A DNA stretch of 22,648 bases from Cellvibrionales bacterium UBA1969. GTDB lineage: Bacteria; Pseudomonadota; Gammaproteobacteria; Pseudomonadales; UBA7434. The translations under genes were made by a program, and so were the position numbers. The first letter of the stretch is position 1; the number at the start of each line of letters is the position of its first letter. The stretch is from NCBI GenBank assembly GCA_002339085.1, contig DDDX01000097.1, positions 4,090 through 26,737 of the forward strand. The letters run 5' to 3'. Under the pieces are notes generated by a model. That model made no database searches. It was given only the letters and a program-made list of their open reading frames with translations, and was not told the DNA's origin. Shown one piece after another: positions 7,757-15,053 of this stretch.

Positions 7757-8562
7757 TGAAAGTAGAAAATACAAATATCGTTATAACTGGTGCCGGAAGT
7801 GGTATCGGCCATTCCCTTGCGGAACAATTGGCGAGCTTAGGTGCTAACCTTGCTCTTATCGATCTTCGTGAAGAACGAATTCAAGCACTGGCCAAAAAAT
7901 TAGATCGCGCCAATATCAAAATTACCACCCACTGTGCTGATGTCAGTGATTCCAACTCTATGCAGGCTATAGCTACCGAAGTACTCTCAAGGCATAATCA
8001 CGTCGACATTTTGATAAATAACGCTGGCGTGACCTTATGGGGTTATTTTGAAGAGAACACACTCGATGACTTCCAATGGCTATTTAATATCAATTTTTTT
8101 GGCGTTATTAATGGATGCAAGTTTTTCCTTCCACACCTAAAGAAAAGACCTAAAGCTAAGATTGTAAATATATCCAGTATGTTTGGCTGGACGGCTGCCG
8201 CAAGCCAATCGGCTTACTGTGCGAGTAAATATGCTGTTCGAGGATTTTCTGAAGCCCTATACACGGAGCTAGAAGATACCTCTGTTGATGTCATGCTGGT
8301 CCATCCTGGTGGGGTCAATACAAACTTAATGAACGACTCGAGGGCTGCCAGCAAAGAGTTTAAAGATTTTTTCTCGTCAATGATGGAGCGTTCCCAAGGC
8401 CCTAAAACCGTTGCTAGAAAAATCATTAAGGGTATACAAAAAGATAAATTTAGAGTTAGGACAGGACCTGAAGCCTACATAACAGAATGGATTAAACGCC
8501 TCTCTCCCGTCTGGGGGCAAAAAATGATTGGCAGGGTGTTAAAGAAAAGTATGGGAGTTTAA
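7756..8562 (+). CDS. Short-chain dehydrogenase/reductase (classical SDR)
   Basis: A 268-residue classical SDR. The cofactor motif TGAGSGIG is at 11-18, NNAG at 88-91, the catalytic Ser at 140-141, and Y154/K158 form the YCASK active-site motif. It should catalyse an NAD(P)-dependent alcohol/carbonyl conversion; the substrate is unknown. There are two candidate ATGs, 7750 and 7756. The second is preferred: it overlaps the upstream stop as TAATG and lies at a better distance from the AGGA ribosome site at 7743-7746. The C-terminus is rather basic (IKRLSPVWGQKMIGRVLKKS) and could contact a membrane. The gene is tightly coupled to the DMT transporter before it and to arfB after it. Confidence 0.88.
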   Translation: MKVENTNIVITGAGSGIGHSLAEQLASLGANLALIDLREERIQALAKKLDRANIKITTHCADVSDSNSMQAIATEVLSRHNHVDILINNAGVTLWGYFEENTLDDFQWLFNINFFGVINGCKFFLPHLKKRPKAKIVNISSMFGWTAAASQSAYCASKYAVRGFSEALYTELEDTSVDVMLVHPGGVNTNLMNDSRAASKEFKDFFSSMMERSQGPKTVARKIIKGIQKDKFRVRTGPEAYITEWIKRLSPVWGQKMIGRVLKKSMGV

Positions 8563-8566
8563 TCAC

Positions 8567-8980
8567 TTGCTTCAAATTAATGTGGGACTTAATATCGCTG
8601 AATCAGAAATAGATTTCTCAGCCATACGCGCACAAGGACCCGGCGGCCAAAATGTCAATAAAGTTTCAACGGCTATTCACTTACGGTTTGACATCAAATC
8701 CTCTTCTTTAGCAGAAAAATATCAACTTAAATTACTGCGAGCAAATGATCAGCGAATTAATAAACAGGGCGTTATCATCATCAAAGCTCAAAGTTTTCGT
8801 AGTCAAGAAAAAAATCGCGCCGATGCTATTGACCGCTTACTGCGTACTATCAGAGATATATTGATGGAAAATAAGCCCCGCTTTGCTACGAAACCCAGCA
8901 AGACCTCGCAACGAAAACGCATGGATACAAAAACAAAGCGTGGTAAAACAAAATCGCTTAGAGGAAAAGTGTTAGAATAA
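8567..8980 (+). CDS. arfB: Alternative ribosome-rescue factor ArfB (YaeJ), peptidyl-tRNA hydrolase
   Basis: A 137-residue member of the release-factor-like ArfB family, which frees ribosomes stalled at the 3' end of mRNAs by hydrolysing peptidyl-tRNA. The catalytic GGQ is in RAQGPGGQNVNKVSTAIHLR near residues 22-41, followed by the typical IIIKAQSFRSQEKNR segment and a basic, lysine/arginine-rich C-terminal tail that in the family threads into the empty mRNA channel. The start is TTG 8567: no ATG lies in frame before the GGQ region, a GGGAG ribosome site sits nine bases upstream (8553-8557), and the resulting N-terminus matches YaeJ in length. Only four bases separate it from the SDR stop, so it is translationally coupled in the DMT-SDR-arfB operon. 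Confidence 0.94.
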   Translation: MLQINVGLNIAESEIDFSAIRAQGPGGQNVNKVSTAIHLRFDIKSSSLAEKYQLKLLRANDQRINKQGVIIIKAQSFRSQEKNRADAIDRLLRTIRDILMENKPRFATKPSKTSQRKRMDTKTKRGKTKSLRGKVLE

Positions 8981-9001
8981 TATATTAGCGGTTTAAAATA
9001 A

Positions 9002-9021
9002 TTTATCTATCAGTAGATAAA
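9002..9021. repeat. Perfect 8-bp inverted repeat, TTTATCTA-TCAG-TAGATAAA
   Basis: The exact arms at 9002-9009 and 9014-9021 surround a four-base centre, between arfB and the PEP-utilising enzyme gene. It is AT-rich and lacks a following T-tract, so it is a poor terminator. It lies 71 bases before the ATG at 9093 and could be an operator for that gene. No regulator gene is adjacent. Confidence 0.45.
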
Positions 9022-9092
9022 CAAATTAACATGAAAAAACCCAATCAAAAACGCTATCATGTAGGTGTTTGTGATAAACAGAATACGTAACT

Positions 9093-11474
9093 ATGAATAG
9101 TAAAATCCTCACTCTTGAAAAAATTAGCGACCAACCCGTTGGCGGCAAAGCCAAAGGCTTAGCTGAATTAACCCGCTTAGGACTTCCGGTACCGCCCGCA
9201 TTTGTAATTCCTGCTGCGAAAATCAATCAGCACCCTGATGACTTAGAATCACACTACCACAATATTGGTGGTGGCTTAGTGGCGGTTAGATCCTCAGCTA
9301 TAGGCGAAGACGGGGATGAAAGCTCATTTGCAGGTCAATACGAAACATTACTTAATGTTAGCGGCATTGATAATTTAAAGCAGGCAATTAATCAATGCAT
9401 AGCCTCACTTTCAAGCGAGCATGCCAATGCTTATAAATCTGAGCAGGCAGATATCGGTGACGTCGATATGTGTGTCGTGGTTCAAAGAATGGTCGATCCT
9501 CGAGCAGCTGGCGTCTTATTTACTGCGGATCCCGTGTCAGGCCGGCATGATCGCTTAATCATTGATGCCGTGGCTGGTTTAGGCGAAGCCTTGGTCAGTG
9601 GTGAAGTCACGCCCGATCACCTTGAATTAGATCCTTCTAATTTCATCACCCACTCCGAGCTGAGCTCAACTACCGCCATTCTTAACAATGATGATATTGA
9701 TAAACTGGCAATAGGAGCAAGGCAAGCAGCTCAAGCTATGGGCTCAATGCTCGATATGGAATGGGCAATTGATAAAAGTGGTGAGCTCTTTTGGCTTCAA
9801 GCACGGCCGATAACGACCTTAGGATCTGATCTTAATGAGCTAGATACTCCTATTCCCGCAGACCATGTGATTACCCGTTGCAATGTCGGAGAAATGATGC
9901 CCGGTGCGGTGTGCCCGCTAACATTTACCGTACAGGGGCGTGCCATAGAGCATGGTATGCAGCACATGCACCTTAAGTATGCCGGCAGACCAGCTATTAA
10001 TAATGACTGGAGTCAAATTAACCTATTTTTTGGGCATATGTTTATTAATATGTCTGGCGGTTTAGAATCCTCGCGATACGTATCGATTAATACACCAGAA
10101 ACCATGGGTCAAAGCCTTTGTGGCGGTCCTGTGCCTGAATTAAAACCGCTGAGTGACACAGCACCAATTTGGCGACGTTGGTGGGGAACCCTCACATTTA
10201 TTAGGTATTGCTTGCAGGGACAAAAATACTTAACCGAATTTGAAACGCGCTTTAAGCATGGCTTCATTGCCTACAGCAATGACAGTCGAACCATGATGCA
10301 AGCCATCAATGACTATTTTCCTTGGATACTTGAAACCAATGAAGTGCATCTCCGTTGTTCTGCCCTATCAGGTGTCATGGAAGGGGTGATTCAAGCGCTA
10401 GTATCTGGTGGTGGCCAAAACCCCGATAATGATCAGCAAGCTGAAGCGGCGCGTTTATTGGCTGGCGCCTCTGACGTAGAAAGCGCTGTTATGGTTGATC
10501 GCCTAGAAAATGTTGTCGAAATCATTGCTGAGCACCCCGATGCAGAAACTGCTTTTCAAACTACTTCCCCTACCGAAGCGCTCAAATGGCTGACCAGTGA
10601 TTTAGCTGGCGCAGCAAAACTTCGATTTGAAGAATTCTTAAACGCCCATGGTCATCGCTCCATCCGCGAACTTTGCGTGCGCGAAAAAGGCTGGATTGAC
10701 GAACCCAAAAAATTGATTGTTAGTATGCAAGTATCAGTAGCAGCCAGACGTCAGGATAATTACACGCCAAGAACAGCTGATAAAGTTGCGCTGCACGAGC
10801 TGCCAAAATTGCTTCAAAAAGCATTGCCCGTTGCGCATAATGCCATTCGCCGAAGAGAGCATACTAAATCGATGTTGGTATTAGTCACGCACCGATTAAA
10901 GCGGGGTTATCGTCACTTAGCTAAACTCTTGGTTAACGAAGGACACTTACCCGACGAAGATTTAGTGTTCTTTTTCACCCATGATGAACTGAATGAATTT
11001 ACCCGCCAACCAACCATCGAATGGGCCGAAAAAGCTCGCCAACGCAGAGTTGCACTGTCTTTTCATGAAAAGATGGAATTTGATGACATCTACGTGGGAA
11101 AACCTGAACCTGTGCAATGGACACCAAAAGAAAATACTATCAGTGGAGAATTAAGTGGGCGGCCTGTGAGTCGCGGCATCATTGAAGGCTATGCAAGAGT
11201 GGCTCTGACCATCGAAGAAGCTGCCGCCTTACAGCCGGGTGAAATATTGATTGCACCTATTACCGATGTTGGCTGGACACCCTACTTCAATGTGATCGGC
11301 GGTCTAGCGACAGACGTGGGGTCAGCCGTATCGCATGGTGCTGTGATTGCACGCGAATACGGTCTACCCGCGATAGTGAATTTACGACAGGCGACTAAGC
11401 AATTCAAAACCGGTGATAAAGTTCGCCTCGATGCTGACAAAGGTCTACTAACACGACTGGATAAAAGTCGTTAA
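9093..11474 (+). CDS. PEP-synthase-like / rifampin-phosphotransferase-like enzyme with N-terminal ATP-grasp and C-terminal phospho-His domain
   Basis: A 793-residue protein. Residues about 8-235 form a PEP synthase-type ATP-binding domain: GGKAKGLAEL, AVRSSAIGEDGDESSFAGQY, VVVQRMVDPRAAGVLFTADP and LFWLQARPIT. A long middle region (about 240-690) resembles no domain I can name. The C-terminus (about 700-793) is the swivelling PEP-utiliser domain with the phospho-accepting His748 in GSAVSHGAVIAREYGLPAIV. The C-terminal PEP/pyruvate TIM barrel of true PEP synthase is absent. This three-part layout matches rifampin phosphotransferase and its many uncharacterised relatives, in which ATP's beta-phosphate passes through the His to a small molecule bound by the middle domain. 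The acceptor here is unknown. It is transcribed alone and ends nine bases from the convergent VOC gene. Confidence 0.85.
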   Translation: MNSKILTLEKISDQPVGGKAKGLAELTRLGLPVPPAFVIPAAKINQHPDDLESHYHNIGGGLVAVRSSAIGEDGDESSFAGQYETLLNVSGIDNLKQAINQCIASLSSEHANAYKSEQADIGDVDMCVVVQRMVDPRAAGVLFTADPVSGRHDRLIIDAVAGLGEALVSGEVTPDHLELDPSNFITHSELSSTTAILNNDDIDKLAIGARQAAQAMGSMLDMEWAIDKSGELFWLQARPITTLGSDLNELDTPIPADHVITRCNVGEMMPGAVCPLTFTVQGRAIEHGMQHMHLKYAGRPAINNDWSQINLFFGHMFINMSGGLESSRYVSINTPETMGQSLCGGPVPELKPLSDTAPIWRRWWGTLTFIRYCLQGQKYLTEFETRFKHGFIAYSNDSRTMMQAINDYFPWILETNEVHLRCSALSGVMEGVIQALVSGGGQNPDNDQQAEAARLLAGASDVESAVMVDRLENVVEIIAEHPDAETAFQTTSPTEALKWLTSDLAGAAKLRFEEFLNAHGHRSIRELCVREKGWIDEPKKLIVSMQVSVAARRQDNYTPRTADKVALHELPKLLQKALPVAHNAIRRREHTKSMLVLVTHRLKRGYRHLAKLLVNEGHLPDEDLVFFFTHDELNEFTRQPTIEWAEKARQRRVALSFHEKMEFDDIYVGKPEPVQWTPKENTISGELSGRPVSRGIIEGYARVALTIEEAAALQPGEILIAPITDVGWTPYFNVIGGLATDVGSAVSHGAVIAREYGLPAIVNLRQATKQFKTGDKVRLDADKGLLTRLDKSR

Positions 11475-11483
11475 AAATCGCGA

Positions 11484-11852
11484 CTAAATATAGCAGATGG
11501 CGTTTATTTTATTGCCGTCGAGATCACGAAAATAAGCTGCATAAGTCATGTCGCCTCGCTTACCTGGTTTACCTTCACACTGAGCGCCTAAGGCAATAGC
11601 TTTTTGGTATATGTCATCAACTTTTTCAGTATTTTCAGCGGCTAAAGCAACCATACTGCCGTTACCCACTGTCGCTTTTTTCTCATCAGCGGGCGTACAT
11701 ATGGAAATGCCTGCACCGCCGCCCTCAGACATCCAAAAAACCATCCTTTCATTGGCCATTACACGCTTAGCCCCGAACTCTTCTAATAGCTGATCATAAA
11801 ATTCAGCGGATTTAGCTAAGTCATTAGTCCCAAGGGTTATATAGTTAATCAT
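11484..11852 (-). CDS. VOC (glyoxalase/bleomycin-resistance/dioxygenase) family protein
   Basis: A 122-residue single-domain VOC protein. It begins with MINYITLGTNDLAKSAEFYD, the beta-alpha opening of the fold, and ends with the typical YFRDLDGNKINAICY. The first metal-ligand His found in many glyoxalases is absent at the N-terminal strand (N-Y-I-T), so glyoxalase I activity is doubtful; such small VOC proteins are often of unknown function. An AAGGAG ribosome site (minus strand, 11863-11868) overlaps the stop of the upstream acyl-CoA synthetase remnant, so the gene can be translated independently of that remnant. It is the last gene of the minus-strand operon. Confidence 0.88.
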   Translation of the reverse strand: MINYITLGTNDLAKSAEFYDQLLEEFGAKRVMANERMVFWMSEGGGAGISICTPADEKKATVGNGSMVALAAENTEKVDDIYQKAIALGAQCEGKPGKRGDMTYAAYFRDLDGNKINAICYI

Positions 11853-11866
11853 TTCAATTTCACTCC

Positions 11867-12217
11867 TTACTTAATTAATTTATTTTGAGCAATATTTATA
11901 GCCCATTGATAATCAGGTTTTCCAGAAGGTGAGCGCGGTATCGAATCAACATAGTGAATTCGACGAGGGATTTTGTAAGCCGCGAGCTTAGTTCGACAAT
12001 GAATCTTAATAGCCTCACCCCATTCGACACAATTCATTGCATAGATGCCGACATGATCGCCTAGGCCAATACTCTGCTTTTGGAGGTAATGCGCTAGTTG
12101 ATTCGCGCGGCTTTCCATTTCAGCATAAGTCCGACGCTGCTGATCACAAACCACATATTCTCGCTTGGCATAATGATCTACCGCCAATTCAAAAACATCA
12201 GCAATATTAAAACTCAT
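11867..12217 (-). pseudogene. Acyl-CoA synthetase remnant: N-terminus fused in frame to C-terminus, centre deleted
   Basis: The 116-residue open frame is made of two pieces of one family. Residues 1 to about 69 are the start of an ANL-superfamily acyl-CoA synthetase (MSFNIADVFELAVDH, then RRTYAEMESRANQLAHYL and YAMNCVEWGEA). From about residue 70, IHCRTKLAAYKIPRRIHYVD and IPRSPSGKPDYQWA are the extreme C-terminus with the conserved PxGK lysine. Full-length relatives have over 500 residues, so some 400 or more are missing, including the phosphate-binding TSGTTGxPKG loop and all adenylate-binding motifs. Adenylation is impossible. The frame is intact across the junction and start, stop and ribosome site (AGGG) look normal, so a short protein may still be made. 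It sits between a SDR gene and the VOC gene. Confidence 0.85.
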
Positions 12218-12251
12218 AGCCCTACTATTTGTGAATGACTTTACTGCCGTC

Positions 12252-13019
12252 TCAGTGCATTAAACCGCCACCATCAGCAACAATGGCTTGGCCATTCACC
12301 CACTGAGCAGCAGGTGAACAAAGCCAAACCGCTACCCTTGCAATATCGATCGGCTGACCTAACTTGCCTGTCGGAGACATTTTAGCCAATGCATCTAACA
12401 TCGATTGAGGCTGGGATTCAATCATTGGCGTTTCAGTAAGGCCCGGCAAAATACTATTAACTCGAATTCCCTGATGCGAAAAATCTTGCGCCGCCGACCG
12501 AGTCAACCCTAACACTGCATGCTTAGCTGCAGTATAATGCGGCTGGCCTGGCGCAGGTATTAAGCCGGCACCGGAAGACGTATTAACTATTTGGCCGCGC
12601 AGGCCATCGACAGCCTGCTGTTCACTCATCAGTTTTAGCTCTTCACGAAGACAATAAAAAACACCGTTTAAATTGACATCGATCATGCGTTTCCATTGTT
12701 CAAGCGGAAAGTTGATCCAAGAGCATTGTACGTCACTGACCCCTGCATTATTGAATGCCGCATCGAGACGAGAATATTGCTGTTTAATCTGACTGAATAA
12801 CGAAGCTACTGAAACAGGGTCGCCAATATCAACATGTAAGGCTTGGCACTGACCACCATTAGCCACTATATTCGAAGCGACTTCTTGAGCGATGGCTAGA
12901 TTAATGTCAGCGACAATAACCGTTGCGCCTTTCTTAGCAAATAATTCTGACGCAGCTAAACCAATACCACTGGCTGCCCCCGTGACTAAGGCGATTTTTT
13001 CGTATAGCTCATCACTCAT
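12252..13019 (-). CDS. Short-chain dehydrogenase/reductase (classical SDR)
   Basis: A 255-residue classical SDR with TGAASGIG at 13-20, NNAG at 90-93, the catalytic Ser at 148-149 and Y162/K166 in YTAAK. The C-terminal pattern WVNGQAIVADGGGLMH closes the family fold. Asp38 after the second strand (VADIN) suggests a preference for NAD(H). The frame extends to TTG 13031, but ATG 13019 has a GGGAG ribosome site five bases upstream (13025-13029) and is the better start. The likely role is oxidation or reduction of a hydroxyl/keto lipid or related compound; the acyl-CoA synthetase remnant beside it hints at fatty-acid or steroid-like catabolism, which is inference. It is preceded by the extended SDR gene with a 26-base gap. 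Confidence 0.9.
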   Translation of the reverse strand: MSDELYEKIALVTGAASGIGLAASELFAKKGATVIVADINLAIAQEVASNIVANGGQCQALHVDIGDPVSVASLFSQIKQQYSRLDAAFNNAGVSDVQCSWINFPLEQWKRMIDVNLNGVFYCLREELKLMSEQQAVDGLRGQIVNTSSGAGLIPAPGQPHYTAAKHAVLGLTRSAAQDFSHQGIRVNSILPGLTETPMIESQPQSMLDALAKMSPTGKLGQPIDIARVAVWLCSPAAQWVNGQAIVADGGGLMH

Positions 13020-13045
13020 GCCAGCTCCCAAAAATAATTAACTAC

Positions 13046-13960
13046 CTATTTCAAACAGCCTGGAAAACGTGCTTCAAGCACGCCTTTCACGCCCTCTTGC
13101 CAACTAATATGGCAAGGGCCAGCTAATTCTTTCCGTAGGGTATTGTCGACAATTTTCATACCCCAAGTTGCTAATTCGCCCACTTCTATTTTCATCGTTA
13201 ACCCTGTCAAAGACTCAATATAACGAATCATCTCTTCAACGGAAACTACCTCATCACCACCTAGATTAACGGTAGTTGCAGGTACTGAAGCATGAGCAAT
13301 TAAGCCCTGAACCTGTTGAACAATGTCATCTTGATGAATCGGACAACAATAACTTTCGCCATTATCTTTTTGCGTATAAGGTATGCCACCCTGCATAAAT
13401 TGATACAACACCGTTGGCACACCACCATGGCCACAGACACCATAAGCCACATCGAGGCGAGCAATAATTGTGGGTAAGTTGAGCTCTCGTGCTTGAAAGC
13501 GCACCACCCCTTCTGAAACTAACTTACTCATGGCGTAATGTTTAGAATAATTTGAATAACCACCTAGAACCGCTGATTCGTCAATAATTTCTTTTGGGTC
13601 AGCCGTGTCACGGTAAACCGAGTCCGACGACATATGAAAAAATGCTTTAACGTTGCGGTAACGTTTCATCAAAAACCCCGTACCCTCGGCATTATCATGC
13701 ATACCTATATCTGTGGTTTTTGGCATAGTATTGACGCCACAATGAATAACGTAATCAACGTCCGGCATATGTGATAGATCAGACTCACCCATAGTGAATG
13801 CAACCGTATTAATACCTTGCGCTTCAAGCGCCTGTTTGGCTTCTGGATCAGAAAAACGAGCCGCCGCCCAAACCTCATTATTGGCATTTAATTGTTCTGC
13901 AATCGGACGAGCCACTTGGCCCGTCGCACCCGTTACCAATATTCTTTGACCTGTTAACAT
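13046..13960 (-). CDS. NAD-dependent epimerase/dehydratase family protein (extended SDR)
   Basis: A 304-residue extended SDR. The Rossmann motif is GATGQVA (11-17), with Ala in place of the last Gly of GxxGxxG, as in some atypical members. The catalytic Ser is at 111-112 in HMSSDSVY and the pair Y142/K146 is in YAMSK. The C-terminal part carries the substrate domain (VNLGGDEVVSVEEMIRYIE). Sugar-nucleotide epimerases and various reductases share this form, and the substrate is not apparent. An AGGTG ribosome site precedes the ATG. It is the first gene of the minus-strand operon 13960-11484, so its promoter should lie in 13961-14107, downstream of the suc terminator. Confidence 0.87.
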   Translation of the reverse strand: MLTGQRILVTGATGQVARPIAEQLNANNEVWAAARFSDPEAKQALEAQGINTVAFTMGESDLSHMPDVDYVIHCGVNTMPKTTDIGMHDNAEGTGFLMKRYRNVKAFFHMSSDSVYRDTADPKEIIDESAVLGGYSNYSKHYAMSKLVSEGVVRFQARELNLPTIIARLDVAYGVCGHGGVPTVLYQFMQGGIPYTQKDNGESYCCPIHQDDIVQQVQGLIAHASVPATTVNLGGDEVVSVEEMIRYIESLTGLTMKIEVGELATWGMKIVDNTLRKELAGPCHISWQEGVKGVLEARFPGCLK

Positions 13961-14107
13961 AGATTCACCTATTATTTTTAAGTAGTTATCAAAAGCCTAT
14001 AACTTGTGCTAAACCAATAGCATTACGCTATCAAAAAAATCGCTCGGTATCTATTAGGCAGTTGTAACACTCGCTAATATCAGCAGGAATAGCATTTTAT
14101 CCGGCAT
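13961..14107. other. Gene-free leader of the SDR operon
   Basis: No gene is visible here. The stretch must hold the start of transcription of the minus-strand SDR operon, but no convincing promoter could be picked by eye. It contains a small palindrome, ATAGC-ATTAC-GCTAT (14017-14031), and the 9-base word AATAGCATT twice, at 14016-14024 and 14088-14096. Both are too short to be given a role. Confidence 0.3.
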
Positions 14108-14138
14108 AAAAAAACGCCCTGTGGTTCCGCAGGGCGTT
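14108..14138 (-). terminator. Rho-independent terminator after sucD
   Basis: On the minus strand the arms AACGCCCTG and CAGGGCGTT (14130-14138 and 14113-14121) form a GC-rich 9-bp stem with an 8-base loop. The last two T of the stem run on into a total of seven T (14108-14114). It lies about 43 bases after the sucD stop and is a textbook intrinsic terminator for the sdh-suc operon. Confidence 0.93.
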
Positions 14139-14180
14139 ATAGCGACAAATACTTCATCGCGCCTATTACGAGCGACACTG

Positions 14181-15053
14181 TTACCAGCCGGTGATTTCGC
14201 TTAGGCCAGAGCCAATATCAGCCAGACTTCGAACAGTTTTGACTCCAGCAGCTTCCAAAGCGGCAAACTTCTCATCTGCTGTGCCTTTACCCCCAGAAAT
14301 AATGGCGCCAGCATGACCCATTCGCTTGCCGGGGGGGGCAGTGACACCCGCTATATAGGAAACCACTGGTTTAGATACATTAGATTGTATAAATTCGGCT
14401 GCCTCTTCCTCGGCTGTACCACCTATTTCACCAATCATCACGATCGCTTCAGTGCTGGGATCTTGTTCAAACAAACCCAAAATATCAATAAAGTTAGAAC
14501 CTGGAATTGGATCTCCGCCAATGCCAACACAGGTGGTTTGACCAAAGCCTACATCCGTGGTTTGCTTAACTGCTTCATAGGTTAAGGTGCCTGAACGAGA
14601 CACAATACCCACTTTACCGGGCAGGTGAATAGCGCCAGGCATGATACCAATTTTGCACTCACCAGGTGTGATAACACCTGGACAGTTAGGCCCAATTAAA
14701 CGCACTCCTAATTGATCGCAAGCCACTTTCGCTTCGAGCATATCTAAAGTAGGAATACCTTCGGTAATACAAACAATTAATTTAAGGCCGCTATTCGCCG
14801 CTTCTAGAATAGAATCTTTACAGAAAGGTGCCGGGACATAAATCACTGAGGCATCTGCCCCTGTTTGCTCAACCGCCTCAAGCATGGTATTAAATACGGG
14901 CAAATCTAAGTGAGACTGTCCACCTTTACCAGGAGTTACACCACCCACCATTTGCGTGCCATAAGCGATGGCTTGCTCTGAATGGAACGTCCCTTGGCCG
15001 CCAGTAAAACCCTGACAAAGCACCTTCGTGTTGTTATCAATCAAAATACTCAT
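14181..15053 (-). CDS. sucD: Succinyl-CoA synthetase (succinate-CoA ligase), alpha subunit
   Basis: A 290-residue, full-length alpha subunit of the TCA-cycle enzyme that converts succinyl-CoA to succinate with substrate-level phosphorylation. The CoA-binding Rossmann domain opens with GFTGGQGTFHSEQAIAYG. The phosphorylated active-site His is His247 in GHAGAIISG, and the GEIGGTAEEEAAEF segment contacts it. The gene ends in the terminator region. Its ATG overlaps the TGA stop of sucC (ATGA, 15050-15053), so translation of the two subunits is coupled, as expected for an equimolar complex. Confidence 0.98.
   Translation of the reverse strand: MSILIDNNTKVLCQGFTGGQGTFHSEQAIAYGTQMVGGVTPGKGGQSHLDLPVFNTMLEAVEQTGADASVIYVPAPFCKDSILEAANSGLKLIVCITEGIPTLDMLEAKVACDQLGVRLIGPNCPGVITPGECKIGIMPGAIHLPGKVGIVSRSGTLTYEAVKQTTDVGFGQTTCVGIGGDPIPGSNFIDILGLFEQDPSTEAIVMIGEIGGTAEEEAAEFIQSNVSKPVVSYIAGVTAPPGKRMGHAGAIISGGKGTADEKFAALEAAGVKTVRSLADIGSGLSEITGW

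Noticed and set aside
11465..11486. Weak stem AGTCG/CGACT between the convergent PEP-utilising and VOC genes, considered as a bidirectional terminator
   Set aside because: The stem is only five base pairs around a 10-base loop and overlaps both coding ends; there is no clear T-tract.
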